Below, one piece after another: positions 13,229 to 25,639 of a stretch of 64,000 bases of DNA. Source of the DNA: Heterodera schachtii. Its lineage: Eukaryota; Nematoda; Chromadorea; Rhabditida; Heteroderidae. The stretch is taken from positions 1,008,845 through 1,072,844 of the forward strand of contig SIJG01000025.1 in the NCBI GenBank assembly GCA_023374025.1, in the 5' to 3' direction. The position numbers and the translations under genes are program-made. The notes under the pieces are model-generated. The model did not search any database. It saw nothing but the letters and a program-made list of their open reading frames with translations, and had not been told where the DNA came from. The first letter of the stretch is position 1. The number at the start of each line of letters is the position of its first letter.

Positions 13229-13744
13229 CTGCCAGTTCGGCATTTTTTTAAACAAATAACTTTCATAAAATTACTCAAAACAACAAATAAATTCTTCATG
13301 GTTTAATTATTCAAAATTTAAATCCACTATTTATCGCTTTCTAAAATTAATTTGCTTTCATCTCTTATATGAAATATTTAGCAAGCAAAATGGTTTGTTA
13401 AAATTTAAAAATGCTTTAAACTTTTAAAAATAATTTATTTAATTTTTAGAATTCTGTAAAATATAAAACCGAGATTAATCTATCGCGGGCAAAGCCAAAT
13501 CACAATCGTTAAGAATTTTTAAAATTGAGAAAAATACTTCGAGTTGAGAATTTTTTAATAGATTTGAGGAAACGGTTAAAAATTTTTTTAATATAACAAT
13601 TATAATTAAAAACGAATCTCGGTCTCATCTACCGAGCTGGGTAAATTTTCGGGTTTCCGAGTTTCTCGGTCTCGACACTCTCAGGATCAATTCTCGCATG
13701 CAAAATTGTTCAAGACTTTTTTTTATCCCCAATGCCAGACATTA

Positions 13745-14011
13745 TTACTTCTTTTTGTGCGTTGATGTGTACAAGTTCATTGTTTGCTTTTGTTCCGTGG
13801 AATCCATAACAAATTGGACACCATGCAAAATTTTGTCCTTTCCAAATTCCTTGGCCCATTTTGTTTTCTGCGCCTTTTTGCATTTTGACGCAATTTCGTT
13901 GTCTTTCTCATAATTTTCCAATTCAAATTGCGAATTCACTGGGTCATTTGCCTGGTCCATTTGGCCAATAAAGCAAAAAATTAGCCTAAATTTTGATTTT
14001 TTATTTCTCAT
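13745..14011 (-). CDS. Charged open frame with possible signal sequence, uncertain gene
   Basis: The minus-strand frame begins MRNKKSKFRLIFCFIGQ, then a Lys/Glu-rich stretch (SKCKKAQKTKWAKEF). It starts 58 bases after the stop of the secreted gene at 14069-14501. It may be the first exon of the gene ending at 12778, or a small gene of its own. No homology is recognised. Low confidence because no clean donor could be matched to the next exon. Confidence 0.3.
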   Translation of the reverse strand: MRNKKSKFRLIFCFIGQMDQANDPVNSQFELENYEKDNEIASKCKKAQKTKWAKEFGKDKILHGVQFVMDSTEQKQTMNLYTSTHKKK

Positions 14012-14068
14012 AAATATATTTTTTAATAACTTTATTTGGATTTATAAAATCAATTATTATTAATTAAA

Positions 14069-14501
14069 TTAATGTCTCAATTGATCCGGTGTGAATAAAT
14101 ACTTTGCATCGATTTGACACTCGCCAAGTCTGCACACGGTAATTTGCATGTGGCGGTGGCCACTGTCAATGCTGGTATTGAAGTGCAGCGTGATCGGGTT
14201 GGGCATAATGCCGTCGATTAGGCTAGCTTGCAGTACACTTAACAATTTAATGACCGTAATAATTTAATTTAATTTTTTAAAAATTTAACGAGTACAATAA
14301 TTTTTTTATTTATTTGCACATTTCTCCACTCTCCGTGATCACAACGGGTGCATTTCTCGATTCAACAGTGCTCAACTGTTTCCCGGTGGTCCAATCAACA
14401 ATGCCACTACCATCAGCAATGTTGTTGTTGTTGCTGTTTTTGAGAAGAACTCCCAAAAGAAATGGGAAAATGAGTCGATTCATCAGCGACGGGGAAGCCA
14501 T
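14069..14501 (-). CDS. Small secreted protein, two exons
   Basis: Exon 1 (from 14501) encodes a signal-like N-terminus (MASPSLMNRLIFPFLLGVLL), an Asn run, and DWTTGKQLSTVESRNAP. It ends at GE plus two bases at a GTGCAA donor. Exon 2, after a TTAAG acceptor near 14240, reads VLQASLIDGIMPNPITLHF, then ITVCRLGECQIDAKYLF to the stop at 14069. The phase-2 junction restores an Ile. The mature protein is short, with two cysteines (C-x-x-x-x-C). It resembles a small secreted effector or extracellular peptide in form only. No family is recognised. Confidence 0.55.
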
Positions 14502-16419
14502 TTTTAATCACCAAAATTTGATAAATTTTTCTCACATAGGAAAATTATAAACTAAAAGTGTTCAAATCACTATTTAACTATTTTTTTGTTTTGAAGAGCA
14601 TTTTCGATTAATTTATATTGCCAATTTTTGGCTTCTTTGGCCCGACCCATAAATAAATGCATAAACTGAACATTAAAAATGAAAATAAAATTCATCATCT
14701 GTCGTGCCGAAGCGAACCCATGACAAATGATCATTAAACTATATGAGGGAAAAGCGCATTAAATTAATGTATTTTTGATAGTATTTTCACATTTGATCCA
14801 TTTTTTCTGATCAGTTTTGAGTCAGCGCCAAAAAACTAAAATTTACAATAGCAAATGTACCATGCTTTACCACGATAAATATGGTTTTAATGTGAATTAG
14901 ACACTGACATTTCGGTGTATTTCCCTTGTATAAATTAAAGATATGCCCGTTAGAATTTCACCAATAAATACGAAGCCAGTTTTGTGATTTATACAACAGT
15001 GAAAAGAATATGTCCATCGTTGAATGATAGCTTCATTCAGTTGAATGATGACGATTCATTACAAAAACAAATTGATAGATTGTTTGCTTTGATTAACTTT
15101 GATTTTTCTCTTAGTTAAATGAATCATTTTTATGTAAATAAAGTAAAAATATGCATTAGGGTAAATGGATAAATGAATAAATATTGTAAAATAACAAAAT
15201 AAATTGAAAAATAGGGATTATTTAAATAAAATATAAGAAATAAAATTCATATGTAAGAGTTTTTTAGTTGTTTTTTAAATATGCCTCAGGATATTCTATG
15301 CTAATTTCAGTGTAATTCTTTGCCAGAAAATGCAAATTTTCAAGATAATTTGATTGATTTTCAACTCGGAGATAGGCAAGTACAATTTTTTATTAATTTA
15401 GGCAATAAATTGGTAAAATTAATAAAACGGTTAAAATTGTATAATTTTATAATAAATGAAAAGATAAAACATAAAAATTGCTTAAAGGAAGCAAAATGCT
15501 GCCATCGACAGTAATAATTCTTTTATTTAGGATTTTGTATAATATAAATAAAGACAATTTATTCGTGACCGATCCATAATTTTGCAATTTTCAGCATGAA
15601 AATCGGGTTCAGATTGTTGACCTCCTCGTAGTTGTGTATATTATTGGTATAATTTTCTTTTACTAATTTATGCATTTTCTAAAAATTTTTTGATCAAAAC
15701 TTTTAACTTGGCCGAAATATTGACTTAAATTTTAATAAATTAAAATTTCTACAAATATAAATTCTCTATTTTTTATATAACACCATCTGAAATTTTGTTT
15801 TTACTTATAATTTTTCTAATAAAGAATATACCAATTTTTTAAAATATTGTTTCTGCACTTTTTTAGAGTAGGGATCGCCTTTTTTTTGTTGCCTATTCGC
15901 CATTTTTGACGCATATTTTCAGGATTTCGGCAAAATTCTTAACAAGATGCAATAAAAACGTAAAATTCATTCCTAAGAAATGACACGAACATTTTCAGAA
16001 AATATACCTCCTAAAAATTGAAAAATTTATCAAAAATTGATCCCCAAATTTTTTTCTTCATAAAAATTTTAGGTTTAAAAATTTTTCCTTATTCGAAAAA
16101 TTTAATATTTAATAATTTCATTTACAAACAAAATATAAGCAAAATTGAGTTTTTTGATTAAGTTTTTTGTGTTTAGCTACCAAAAAAGCATTATAGAAAA
16201 TTAAAAAAAAAATTAATATTTAATAATTTTGTATCAATTAATGTTTTACAATTCCCAATTCCAAGAAAATAATAATAACAACATAGAAAAAAAGACAAAA
16301 ATAGAAATAATTGACCATTTTTTGCTTTTTTGATTGGTATTAATTTTTCTGAAATTTTAGACAAAATTTTATATCACTTTGGCTTTTTTTAGTCAATACA
16401 AACGATATGCCTTCATAAA
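14502..16419. other. AT-rich intergenic region, no supported gene
   Basis: Almost 2 kb of AT-rich sequence. One short open frame (15320-15514) has no codon bias, signal or splice context, and I do not call it. The part nearest 16420 is the 3' flank of the HTH-family gene. Confidence 0.45.
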
Positions 16420-17205
16420 TCAACTAATTATCATAAATTGATGCAAGTTCTTTTTCCATCTGATCAGTGTTTGAAGTCCAATTCCCAATTTCTTCGCAAT
16501 AATTTTGTCGCGAATTCCCGAATATTTTTCTTTAATTTCAAAATATTTCTTCATCTTTTTTAATTTTTCTTCCTTGGAAAATGGTGCTTAAACAATTAAA
16601 ATTATTAAAATAGAAAGAATAAAATTTCTCTTACTTTTATGATAATTTGGCAACAATTCTTTTTTCCATTTTCGAAATGTAAATTCAGAAATGCCCAATT
16701 CCTTCACAAATTCTTTCTGTTTGCCTTGGCCATATAAATTTTTAAATTCATCAAATTGTTCAATGAATTCTTTCTTTTTTTGTTCATAAAAACTTTTTTC
16801 CATAATTTTTATTTTATTTAAATTTAATTCTTTTTTCCATTTATATATTTTTTCGCGATTTACGCCTAATAATTTTCCAATTTTCACTTCAATTTTGTTT
16901 TGGTCTTTTCTTTGTAATTTTCCTTTTTGCTTCAACTTTTTTTTAATTGCTTCAAATTTTTGGATCGTTTCTCTTTTTTGTTGATCATTTGGTTCCGTTC
17001 CATTTTCTCCATTATTTTGATTAATAAAATTATTAAATTCTGAGTTTTCACTTTCCTCTTTTTGTTCTATTTTTACCGTTTCTTCTTCGCTTTGATTTTT
17101 GTCCCATCTTTTGCCGAATATTTCATCAAAATTTGGTCGGATTTTGCCGGATTCAATTTTATAAATAATAAAAATTATTATAAATATTAAATGCCATAAA
17201 TTCAT
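16420..17205 (-). CDS. Secreted triple-HTH family protein, intact copy
   Basis: Exons 17205-16635 and 16586-16420 give 738 nt, 245 residues. Residues 1-20 are a signal peptide (MNLWHLIFIIIFIIYKIESG). The family signature KIRPNFDEIFG follows, then an acidic low-complexity linker. Three helix-turn-helix units come next: about residues 85-135 (KIGKLLGVNREKIYKWKKEL), 140-190 (KEFVKELGISEFTFRKWKKEL), and, on exon 2, IIAKKLGIGLQTLIRWKK. Each ends in the W-K-K recognition-helix pattern seen in transposase and homeodomain-like HTH domains. The phase-1 intron separates unit three. A signal peptide on an apparent DNA-binding protein is unusual; the function is unknown, and the combination would fit an exported protein acting in another nucleus, which is speculation. 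Confidence 0.7.
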
Positions 17206-17545
17206 TTTTACAGCGAAATATTCTATGAATAAAATAATTTTTTTTAATTTTTATACATTATATGAAGAAATTATTTAATATATTATTGAATCAATTTTTT
17301 ACTATAATAAACCATAATGCATGAATATCAAAATTCACATACATTTTAAACGAAAAAAGTAAAATGAAAGAAATAGATTCACTTCCAAATGGACACAGTT
17401 TAATCATTTTCTCCAGCAAAGATTTTTAAAATCTTAATGTTTAATAACATTTGTTTAGAGAACTAGAAATTTTTCAAATTTCGAAAAATTTTAACAGAAA
17501 ATTTTACGACTTTCTTTAATTAATTAAAAATTTATTCAAAACATA

Positions 17546-17857
17546 TCAAAGATTTATTATTTTTGAAGAACAATAAGTTAATTGAATATCAAAAAGCCCG
17601 AGTATTATCAAATTTCTTAATAATTTATCTTTTTGTTGATCATTTGGGTGTGTTCCATTTTCTCCTTCGTTTTGATTAACATAATTATTAAATTCCGAGT
17701 TTTCATTTAGCTCATTTTGTTCAATTTTAATAATTTCTTCTTCATTTTCATTACTGTTCCATTCTTCGCCAAATATTTCGTCAAAATTTGGTCGGATTTT
17801 GCTGGATTCAATTTTATAAGCAATAATAAATATTATAAATATTAATCGCCACATCAT
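17546..17857 (-). pseudogene. Truncated HTH-family copy
   Basis: The copy starts MMWRLIFIIFIIAYKIES, then KIRPNFDEIFG and the acidic linker ending in the NDQQK motif. It then leaves the family alignment and stops; none of the three HTH units is present. Flanking sequence further upstream shares TGTCCTG-containing motifs with other copies. It is either a 3'-deleted pseudogene or a secreted linker-only peptide. Confidence 0.65.
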
Positions 17858-18402
17858 TTTTTTATGATTTTGGAAATAAATGTTTATAAAAATTAATTAA
17901 TATAATTTTATTTCATCAATTATTTTTCTCATTTTTGTCCTGACCAAAATGATCACTTGGAAAATGTTTTGATTTTTCAGATTTGTCCTGCTTTAAAGAA
18001 AATGAAGTAAAAATTCAATTTTGAAGTTTTTAATTCTAAATCTTAAATTATTACAATTTATTTATGCATTTTTTGAGTATTTTCTTAATAGAACTTTGAA
18101 TCACCTAAATATTGATTTAAATTTTAATAAATTAAATTTCTACAAGTATAAATAACCTTTCAATTTTTTTTACACTTTAATTTTTGTTTAAATACAAATT
18201 TCATTAATTATTTAGTCACCATTTTGGAAGTGAACATTTAATATTTAAAATTTCCTTTGGCTTTTTCAATTCATATTAATTTTATTATTGAGCATTAAAT
18301 ATTTTTATTGCATTACTCAATTTAATTTAAATTGATTTATAATTTACCATGAAAAATCATAATGCCAACAATGTTTTTATAATTATTTTGTGCCAAAATC
18401 CG

Positions 18403-19237
18403 CTATAGCGTGCATTTTTGGTTAAAGCGTAACAGCAGGCGGGTCATCTTCTTGTCCTCCATGAACATCTCCATCACGTTGTGCGCGTCGGCTTTGTACT
18501 GTTCGGCAAGCAATGGCACAACTTCGACATTTGGCAATGTTTTACGATCATAATCCGCTGTTGCTTCACCAATTTTCACAGTGTCGTTGAACCGGAGCAT
18601 TTTTTCCTTCGCAATTCCACCCATCGGTTTTGAAGAATTCTAAAAATTTGAAAATTTATTTTCAATGCATACTTTTTCGTAGTTTAAATTATTATTATTA
18701 ATAGTTAGAATGGGAATGGATTGAATTCTAGTTGCAAAAAATTGTAAAAAATTATAAATTAAAAAGGTAAATGGAAGAGATTTTTTAAAATTGCTTAAAA
18801 AATTATTTTATTTTAAAAATATTTTAGTGAAAACTAACTTTTTTATAGTAAATTCAATAAAAAATGTCGATGATAGAACGAAAAATTTTTTTAATTTAAT
18901 AAATTTTAAGGAGATAGGTATTTGCCAATTTTGTATTTAAATTTAAAAAAATCGTTTAACAAACTATGCAATGATTATAAAATTTAAATATAAAATTTAA
19001 TAAAAAATCAATTATAAAAAAATTATTGAAAAAACAAACCATTTTTATTTGGTAGAGATATGAAAATTTGTTCAGTTTTGTGTAGGTTTCATGCTGTCCA
19101 TCCGAGCTATTTGAACGTTTTAAAATACTCTTCATGTCATCCTTTTTTGGCAAAATATTTTTCGAAAATATGCCAACGAATAAAATGAAAAATTTGCCAA
19201 GAAAATTGGCAGCTTTGTACACAAATTTACACGACAC
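18403..19237 (-). CDS. Two-exon protein with N-terminal hydrophobic segment
   Basis: Exon 1 (19237-19040) encodes MSCKFVYKAANFLGKFFILF as a hydrophobic signal/anchor, then a Lys/Ser-rich stretch. A GTTTGT donor joins it in phase 0 to exon 2 (18639-18403), which reads NSSKPMGGIAKEKMLRF, then DYDRKTLPNVEVVPLL and a Met/Lys-rich end (MEDKKMTRLLLRFNQKCTL). No recognised domain. Codon composition supports exon 2 better than exon 1. Exon 1 could be wrong, in which case exon 2 has an unseen 5' partner. Confidence 0.45.
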
Positions 19238-19452
19238 TGTAAACTTTCATTTTTTTTTTATCTGACGTAACCAAAAAGCCAAAACCAAACACACCAAAGC
19301 TGCTTTTCATAATGTGCCATTACTATCAACCGTTGGCACAACGGAATGCCAATGCCGCCGGGCGGCGATGAATTCAAATAATGCCGGATAATGCTGCCAC
19401 AAAGAAAGCCCGAAAAGGAATGGAGAAATGCAATGAAATAATATTTGTCCAA

Positions 19453-20814
19453 ATTAAGAAATGGAATGTGCCTTTTTGTTCACAAGATTATGACGATACA
19501 AGCATGCTTTTTGGTTTGCAATATTATAATTGTAAATAAAGTTTTAAAAATGTTGTTTTTTGATGAAAATAACCAATTGAAGGCATTGGTAAAATAGAAA
19601 TTTTTGTTTGTAAAAAATAAGACAAAAAGTGTAAAAGTGTTTTATAATTTTGACAATTTTAATTAATTTTTCAATTTATTTAAAATAATTTTTAGCTTTT
19701 AATATTTAATGTATTTAAATATTTCTTTTTTTCCAATAAAAATTTTAATTAAATTTCAAAATTTCAAAATGATTGATAAAATTTCTATTTGCTGGTTTAA
19801 CCATAAATAAAATTTACAATGTTTAAAACATATACGGTATATGTTGAACACAAAAATAAAATATACAAAAATGTGTTCACAATGCACCAAATTTTGAATT
19901 TTAACATAAAATAATAAAAAAAATTAATCAGAATAAATGCTTGAGTATATCCAGTAACTAATCATAAACTAATTAAATTAAAATTTTGTTCTTTTCCCCA
20001 GGGTAAATTTTTGCACAAAAATTGTTAGTTCGTTTTAAATTTGAAACAGCGCGCCAAACATTACCTTTGGCATACTGTTTCACTCTTTTTTTTGGCTTCA
20101 TTTGCGCGGCAAATGGTTCAATTGAGGTGATTGTCCAATACTTCCGCATTTGCATCCATTTTTTGCACAGAATGGATGAGCAAATCCGCACAAATCAGCA
20201 GTCAGACGACAATTTGGGTAAAAACTGAAATAATTAGTTTAAAAAATAGGAAATAAATGGCAAGCAAAATTGTGATTATTATTTTTTAAATTTTATTCCG
20301 AAGTTTATTAAAGCCTAATGAGTAGAGCGAAAATTTTAGGACAAATTCGTTCTCGAAAAATCAAAAATTTAAAAATAAATTTAAAAAGTTGAAAATTCAA
20401 ATCATTTTGTTTTTCATCTTTTGTTAATTATCTTAATTAATAATTTTTGTTTTTTTCAAATTTACAAATTGAAACACAAAAATTAAAAAAAAATAATGTG
20501 GAAGAGCGAAAACTTTCAGGATAAATTATCCTCACAAAAGTAAAAAAAAATTTTGGTGGGTTTCTAACAATTTTTAGAAGATTCATGATGAATTAAATTT
20601 AATTAAAAAAAAGAGAAAAATAATTAATAAATATTTAAAAAATTGATTCATTAATCATTATAATTACGCCCCTTCTTCATCCTTTGTTAGTTATCATTAA
20701 TTAATAATGTTTAATTTTTCAAATCCCAAATCAAAATCAAAAAAAAATTGCTTTTTTTTTAATTTAAATAAGAAATAATTTCAATATTTACTGTTAAAAT
20801 CATAATAATTCTCA
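19453..20814. other. AT-rich region, no supported gene
   Basis: Mostly intergenic AT-rich sequence. A slightly GC-richer patch at 19990-20220 has short open frames on both strands, but no splice model closes, so it is not called as coding. Confidence 0.4.
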
Positions 20815-22829
20815 CTAGCATGGCGCCTTTGGATGCCAAAGGGTACAACCAGGCTCATCTTTACGATGGTTTGGCTTATCCCAATTCGGGCATTGGGTTG
20901 CCGGCTTTATGAATTTTAGGTGAATTCCATTGACGAATTGTCTTAAAAAAATTCAAAAAAATAAAATTAAAAATTATTTTTAAATATTCACCGTTTTCGA
21001 ATTGATTTGGAACGGCCACGAAATGTTGTTGGTGGGGAAGGCGAATTTTTTGCTTGTTCACGTGACATTTCATAAAAGCCGTCATCATGACTTTTAATTG
21101 ATCTCAACGGATGCATTTTAAAATTGTGCTGGTGAAGCTTTGGCAAAGAGTGTTCAATGCTTAATGAGGAAAAAATTAAAAATGATTAAAATTTAATTGT
21201 CAAATTTTATGAAACAAAATTTAAACAATTTAAAAAATCAAAATAATTGTGTTACTGTTACTATTGTACCTATATAAATCCTCCTAATATATTAATTAGG
21301 TAATTCATTTAAATATTTATGTATAAATATTTTCTTTAATAAATATTTTGCTTTTTCCAATATTTAAAAATATTAATAGCAATAATATTCAAAAAAAATC
21401 GGACTCGTTCAGTTCGGCCGTCACAATTCGGCCCTCACGGTTCGGCCCAAGCGTGTTTTTCCACTATAACTTTTATATTTGTAATCCAAATCCAATAATC
21501 TTGGTATCATTCGAAAGCTCTTAGTATGCTCTATTAGCCTTACAAAAAGCACAAAAGTTTTTCAAGCCTGGGAAAAGTTTTATTAAGAAAAACATGAAAA
21601 TTTAGACTTTTTCGTAATTTCATGTATAACTTTTTTGATAATTGTCTATTCGCGAAGCAATAGCTTAGAAAAAGTTTCTAAACATGTTATGCTTTCGAAT
21701 GATACCAACAATATTGGATTTGGTTGACAATGAAAAAAGTTATAGAAAGCTATAGTGGAAAAACACGTTGGGGCCGAACCGTGACGGCCGAACTGAGGTA
21801 AACAGAAAAAAATATATTTGAAAATATATTTTTTAATTTTTTATTGAAAAATTTCAATTCTTTCACCTCATATTCAGTCCTGAATCGGCTGACCCATCGG
21901 TGGGCAACATTTTTTTGACCGCCGTTGCGTAGCCGCTGAATGAGTACGACGCGTTTGTGGTTGGCGTTGAGTTGGCCGTTTGCGGTTTTCGTCCAACAAT
22001 TCGGTCTTCGTAGCTCAATTTTTTGTTTTCATGCACATCAAAACTCCAGCGCAAGTCGTGCTGGAATTTCAGACGACGTTCCGCCAACGATTTGATGCTC
22101 GGCATTTTTTGGACGGGCTCATCACATCTTAAATTATAACATTTAATTGGTGCCAGGTCGAAGGACAAAAAGTGCAAAATTTGCTAAATTTTTGAATAAA
22201 TCCACTCATAACTTTTCTTAGACGCAATCAAATTGTACAATCTTGGTATCATACGATAGCCCTTGAATTGCGCTATTAGCTTGCCAAATTTCAAAAAATT
22301 TTCTTGTTTTTCAAAGGTTATAGGCAAAAAAAAATGAAAAAATTGTCATAACTTTTGAAAAAGTTAATAAATTTTTTTGAAATTTGGCAAGCTAATAGCG
22401 CAATTCAAGGGCTATCGTATGATACCAAGATTGTACAATTGATTGCGTCTAAGAAAAGTTATGAGTGGATTTAGTCAAAAATTTAGCAAATTTTGCACTT
22501 TTTATCCTTCGACCCACCACGCATTTAATATTTTCCAGGACAACTGCCAACTGTGCTTATTTCTAAGATATTTGTCCTTGAGGGTCCGAGTCTTAGAAAA
22601 TTCAGCCAAATCTTTAAGCCAATGTCAAATATTCAAAAAGCCTCTAATTTGATAACAAATTTCGTCAAAATGTTAATATTAGAATTTAAAAAAATCTGTT
22701 TTAGTGAGTCAAAAATGAAATTTGAACAGCCCTTTGTCCTCATTTTAAAGGAAACAAGCATTAAGCTTAATATAATTAATGTTAAACGAAAAATTAAATA
22801 ATTTATTTAAGTTCGTTAAATTTGTAAAG

Positions 22830-22905
<76 letters not shown>

Positions 22906-25012
22906 ATTAAATTTACAAATATAAGGTAAAAATTAAAAATTAATGTGTATTTTCATTGAAATAATTAATTTTTGAATTTTTAAAATTTTTTGAATTTTTT
23001 GAATTTTAAAAAGTCCCGGTTGGTTTTCCCGGCCGGTCCGAAAAAAATTGGGTCCGGTCCCGGTCCGGCTTCTCAGGTCCCGGCAAGTCCCGTCCCGGTT
23101 TTGCCCAAAATCCCGGTCCGTCGCACTCTATTATTAAGCCAATATAAAATAATAATTTTATTTATTTAAATAAATTTTTAAAAATGATTAAAAGTTTAAT
23201 TGTAAAATTTTATGAAATAGACAAAATTAAAAAATCATTTAAATAATAGTATTTTAGTAATATAGTTATATATAGCCAAATAATAAAATAATAATTTTAT
23301 TTATTTAAATAAAATTTTTAAAAAATGATTAAAAGTTTAATTGTAAAATTTTATGAAATAGACAAAATTTAAAAAATAATTTAAATAATAGTATTTTAGT
23401 AATATAGTTATATATAGCCAAATAATAAAATAATAATTTTATTTATTTAAATAAAATTTTTAAAAAATGATTAAAAGTTTAATTGTAAAATTTTATGAAA
23501 TAGACAAAATTTAAAAAATAATTTAAATAATAGTATTTTAGTAATATAGTTATATATAGCCAAATAATAAAATAATAATTTTATTTATTTAAATAAAATT
23601 TTTAAAAATGAATAAAAGTTTAATTGTTAAAAGTTTTATGAAATAAACAAAAAGAAAAAAATAATTTCAATAAAATATTTTAATAATATAGTTATATAGA
23701 CTCCTTATACATTAATAATTAAATTTATTTAATATTTTTTGCAAAATTTAAAAAATCATTTGCTTTTTCATCTCCCCGTGTTAATGGGAAATTGTTGAAA
23801 TTTGTAATTAACATTTTAAGGTATAATATTTAAAAATATTTATTAATAATAATATTTAAAATTATAATATTTAAAAACAAATTGTTTCAAGATTTTATTT
23901 CAATTCTTTCACCTCATATTCAGTCCTGAATCGGCTGACCCATCGGTGGGCAACATTTTTTTGACCGCCGTTGCGTAACCGCTGAATGAGTACGACGAAT
24001 TTGTGGTTGGCGTTGAGTTGGCCGTTTGAGGTTTTCGTCCAACAATGCGGTCTTCGTAGCTCAATTTTTTGTTCTCATGCACATCGAAACTCCAGCGCAG
24101 GTCGTGCTGAAATTTCAGACGACGTTCCGCCAACGATTTGATGCTCGGCATTTTTTGGACGGGCTCACCATATCTTAAAAAATAATATTTAATATTTTCC
24201 AGGGCAATTGCCAATTTTGCTTATTTCTATGGGTTGTCATTGAGGGCCCGAAAATTAAAAAAATTTACTCAAATCTTAAAATCAAATGTCAAATATTCAA
24301 AAACCCTCAAAATGAATATTTTAGAAAAATTATGAAAGAATTTCGACAAATGTAAAATGCCATCGGGAAAATTTTAAGAAAATCTATTTTAGCGGGTAAA
24401 AATTGAGATTTGCACGCATTTTTGTCCTCATTTTTAAAGGAAACAAGTTTTAAGCTTAATACAATTAAACATTTAAGGAAAAGCTAAATAATTTTTTAAG
24501 TTCGTTAAATTAAAAAAAAAAAATCTATTTTATAATCAAGTATTTAATAAAAATTTTGAAATAATTTTATTAAGGGTAAGTAAGACAGACACCTTGACAA
24601 GTCAAACAGGTCAATGATGCTTTGCCCGCTGAAACTGTTGGCCATTTTTAACTGTAAAAAAATAATGGAAAATTAATAAATATAAATTATTTTTATAACA
24701 ATTTTCTATTACCAATGTATCGGTGGATTTATGAACTGTGCTTTCCGCACGCATAATCCGTTCACAAATTGGAAAGCTTTTGCTCAAATTTGTCTCTTCT
24801 TTATTTCTAAGAATATCAAACGAAAATGGATTGCTAAAAAAATTAATTGAATTTTGAATTTATAAAAATTATTAAATTTTAATTACCTTTCAAATGGGTC
24901 CCAACTGTACAAATGTGAAGCCAGCTTATTGTTAGTTTGGTCATCGTCATCTAATTTAAAACTTTCAAAATTGAACACATCCATTTGAATTGAAGATGAA
25001 TGATGACAGTCC
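20815..25012 (-). CDS. Multi-exon protein with duplicated exon and C-terminal C..C-H-C motif
   Basis: Minus-strand exons, in order: about 25012-24886 (MDCHHSSSIQMDVFNFESF..., ending SWDPFE), about 24834-24715 (SNPFSFDILRNKEETNL...), about 24650-24592 (KMANSFSGQSIIDLFDLS), about 24176-23922 (EPVQKMPSIKSLAERRLKF...), and 21116 down to 20815 in two exons (HPLRSIKSHDDGFYEMSREQ..., then QFVNGIHLKFIKPATQC... ending CTLWHPKAPC). A second copy of the PSIKSLAERR exon lies at about 22132-21863. The CTLWHP-x-x-x-C end resembles CCCH zinc fingers of RNA-binding proteins, but one Cys spacing is atypical. The protein lacks a signal peptide and looks intracellular. Whether all exons form one gene is inferred from strand, order and compatible ends. 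Confidence 0.5.
21410..21795. mobile_element. 386-bp MITE with long terminal inverted repeats
   Basis: CAGTTCGGCCGTCAC at the left end is matched by GTGACGGCCGAACTG at the right, and the complementarity continues through GTGTTTTTCCACTATA. The ends start with CAG, as in many hAT elements. No matching 8-bp target duplication was found. It lies in an intron of the minus-strand gene. Confidence 0.7.
21863..22132 (-). CDS. Duplicate of the PSIKSLAERR exon
   Basis: Nearly identical to the exon at about 23922-24176, on the same strand. It ends at LNMR with a GTGAAAG that could be donor or stop (AGG TGA). The 5' edge differs (TGTGATGAG against TATGGTGAG). It could be a mutually exclusive or tandemly included exon, or a non-functional duplicate. 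The flanking intron sequence was duplicated with it (22522-22810 matches 24190-24510). Confidence 0.55.
   Translation of the reverse strand, partial: LRCDEPVQKMPSIKSLAERRLKFQHDLRWSFDVHENKKLSYEDRIVGRKPQTANSTPTTNASYSFSGYATAVKKMLPTDGSADSGLNMR
22148..22521. mobile_element. 374-bp foldback element with 8-bp target duplication
   Basis: The two halves are near-perfect inverted copies of about 165 bp. Both carry GGTCGAAGGA and AAAAAGTGCAAAATTTGC, and the arms run inward to CTTGGTATCATACGATAGCC and beyond. Flanks repeat CATTTAAT (22140-22147 and 22522-22529). The duplicated intron copy near 24190 lacks the insert, which fixes the boundaries. Confidence 0.85.
22830..22901. repeat. Poly-A tract of about 70 bases
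   Basis: An essentially uninterrupted A run within the intron of the minus-strand gene, next to GC-rich fragments related to the 4733-4907 MITE. Its length may be unreliable. Confidence 0.9.
23138..23700. repeat. Four tandem copies of a 142-bp AT-rich unit
   Basis: Unit starts marked by GCCAAATAATAAAATAAT occur at about 23138, 23275, 23417 and 23559. Units two and three are nearly identical, and unit four is divergent. Each carries ATAGTTATATATAGCC near its end. Confidence 0.85.
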
Positions 25013-25639
25013 ATTGTTGTATTAATTAAATTAATATTAATTAATTTATTTTTAATTCTTATCTAAAATGGAAAGAAATTATTTTTCAATTAATTAATAT
25101 TTGATTAATCTTATCGCTCAAATAAACATATCAAATCTTCAATTAATTAATTATTCCACTTAATTAATAAAAAGCATTTCAATGAATTGTATATAAATTC
25201 TTATTTAAAATAAAGTAAAGAAGAATTGGAAAGATTAGAATTTAAAAAAAATTATTAAAAAATCATTTTGATGTTACGAAATCTTCCATCGAATTGAGGA
25301 TAAGGAAGATGATAGAAGGAAATGAATGAATGCTTTTCCTCAACAATTTTATTCATTAAAAATTAATCATTTTGTTAGCATTTGCCAAAATAAAAATGGC
25401 ATTGCGCTGCGCTGCGCCGCATTCATTGCGCTGGCGCTTCTTTTTTTTATGTGCAGCTTTTGCCCGTGCCACTGATTTTGCCCACTTACACATAAAAAAT
25501 GCCATCCCACACATTCATTCATGCACATTCAACATGAACAACCCCACACACCCCACCCATGAAGGTGGCATCCATGTAAAATAATAATAATGAAATGTTG
25601 AATTTGGCATTGGTGGAGGGGGGGGGGGGGGGAGGGGAG

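Noticed and set aside
19258..19452. 64-residue minus-strand frame starting MDKYYFIAFLHSF
   Set aside because: Slightly GC-richer patch, but no matching splice partner or recognisable domain; left uncalled.
20022..20228. Short frames on both strands, one with closely spaced cysteines
   Set aside because: No exon model closes and frames are very short.
23138..23700. 142-bp tandem repeats considered as a CRISPR-like array
   Set aside because: Eukaryotic context, head-to-tail satellite structure without spacers.
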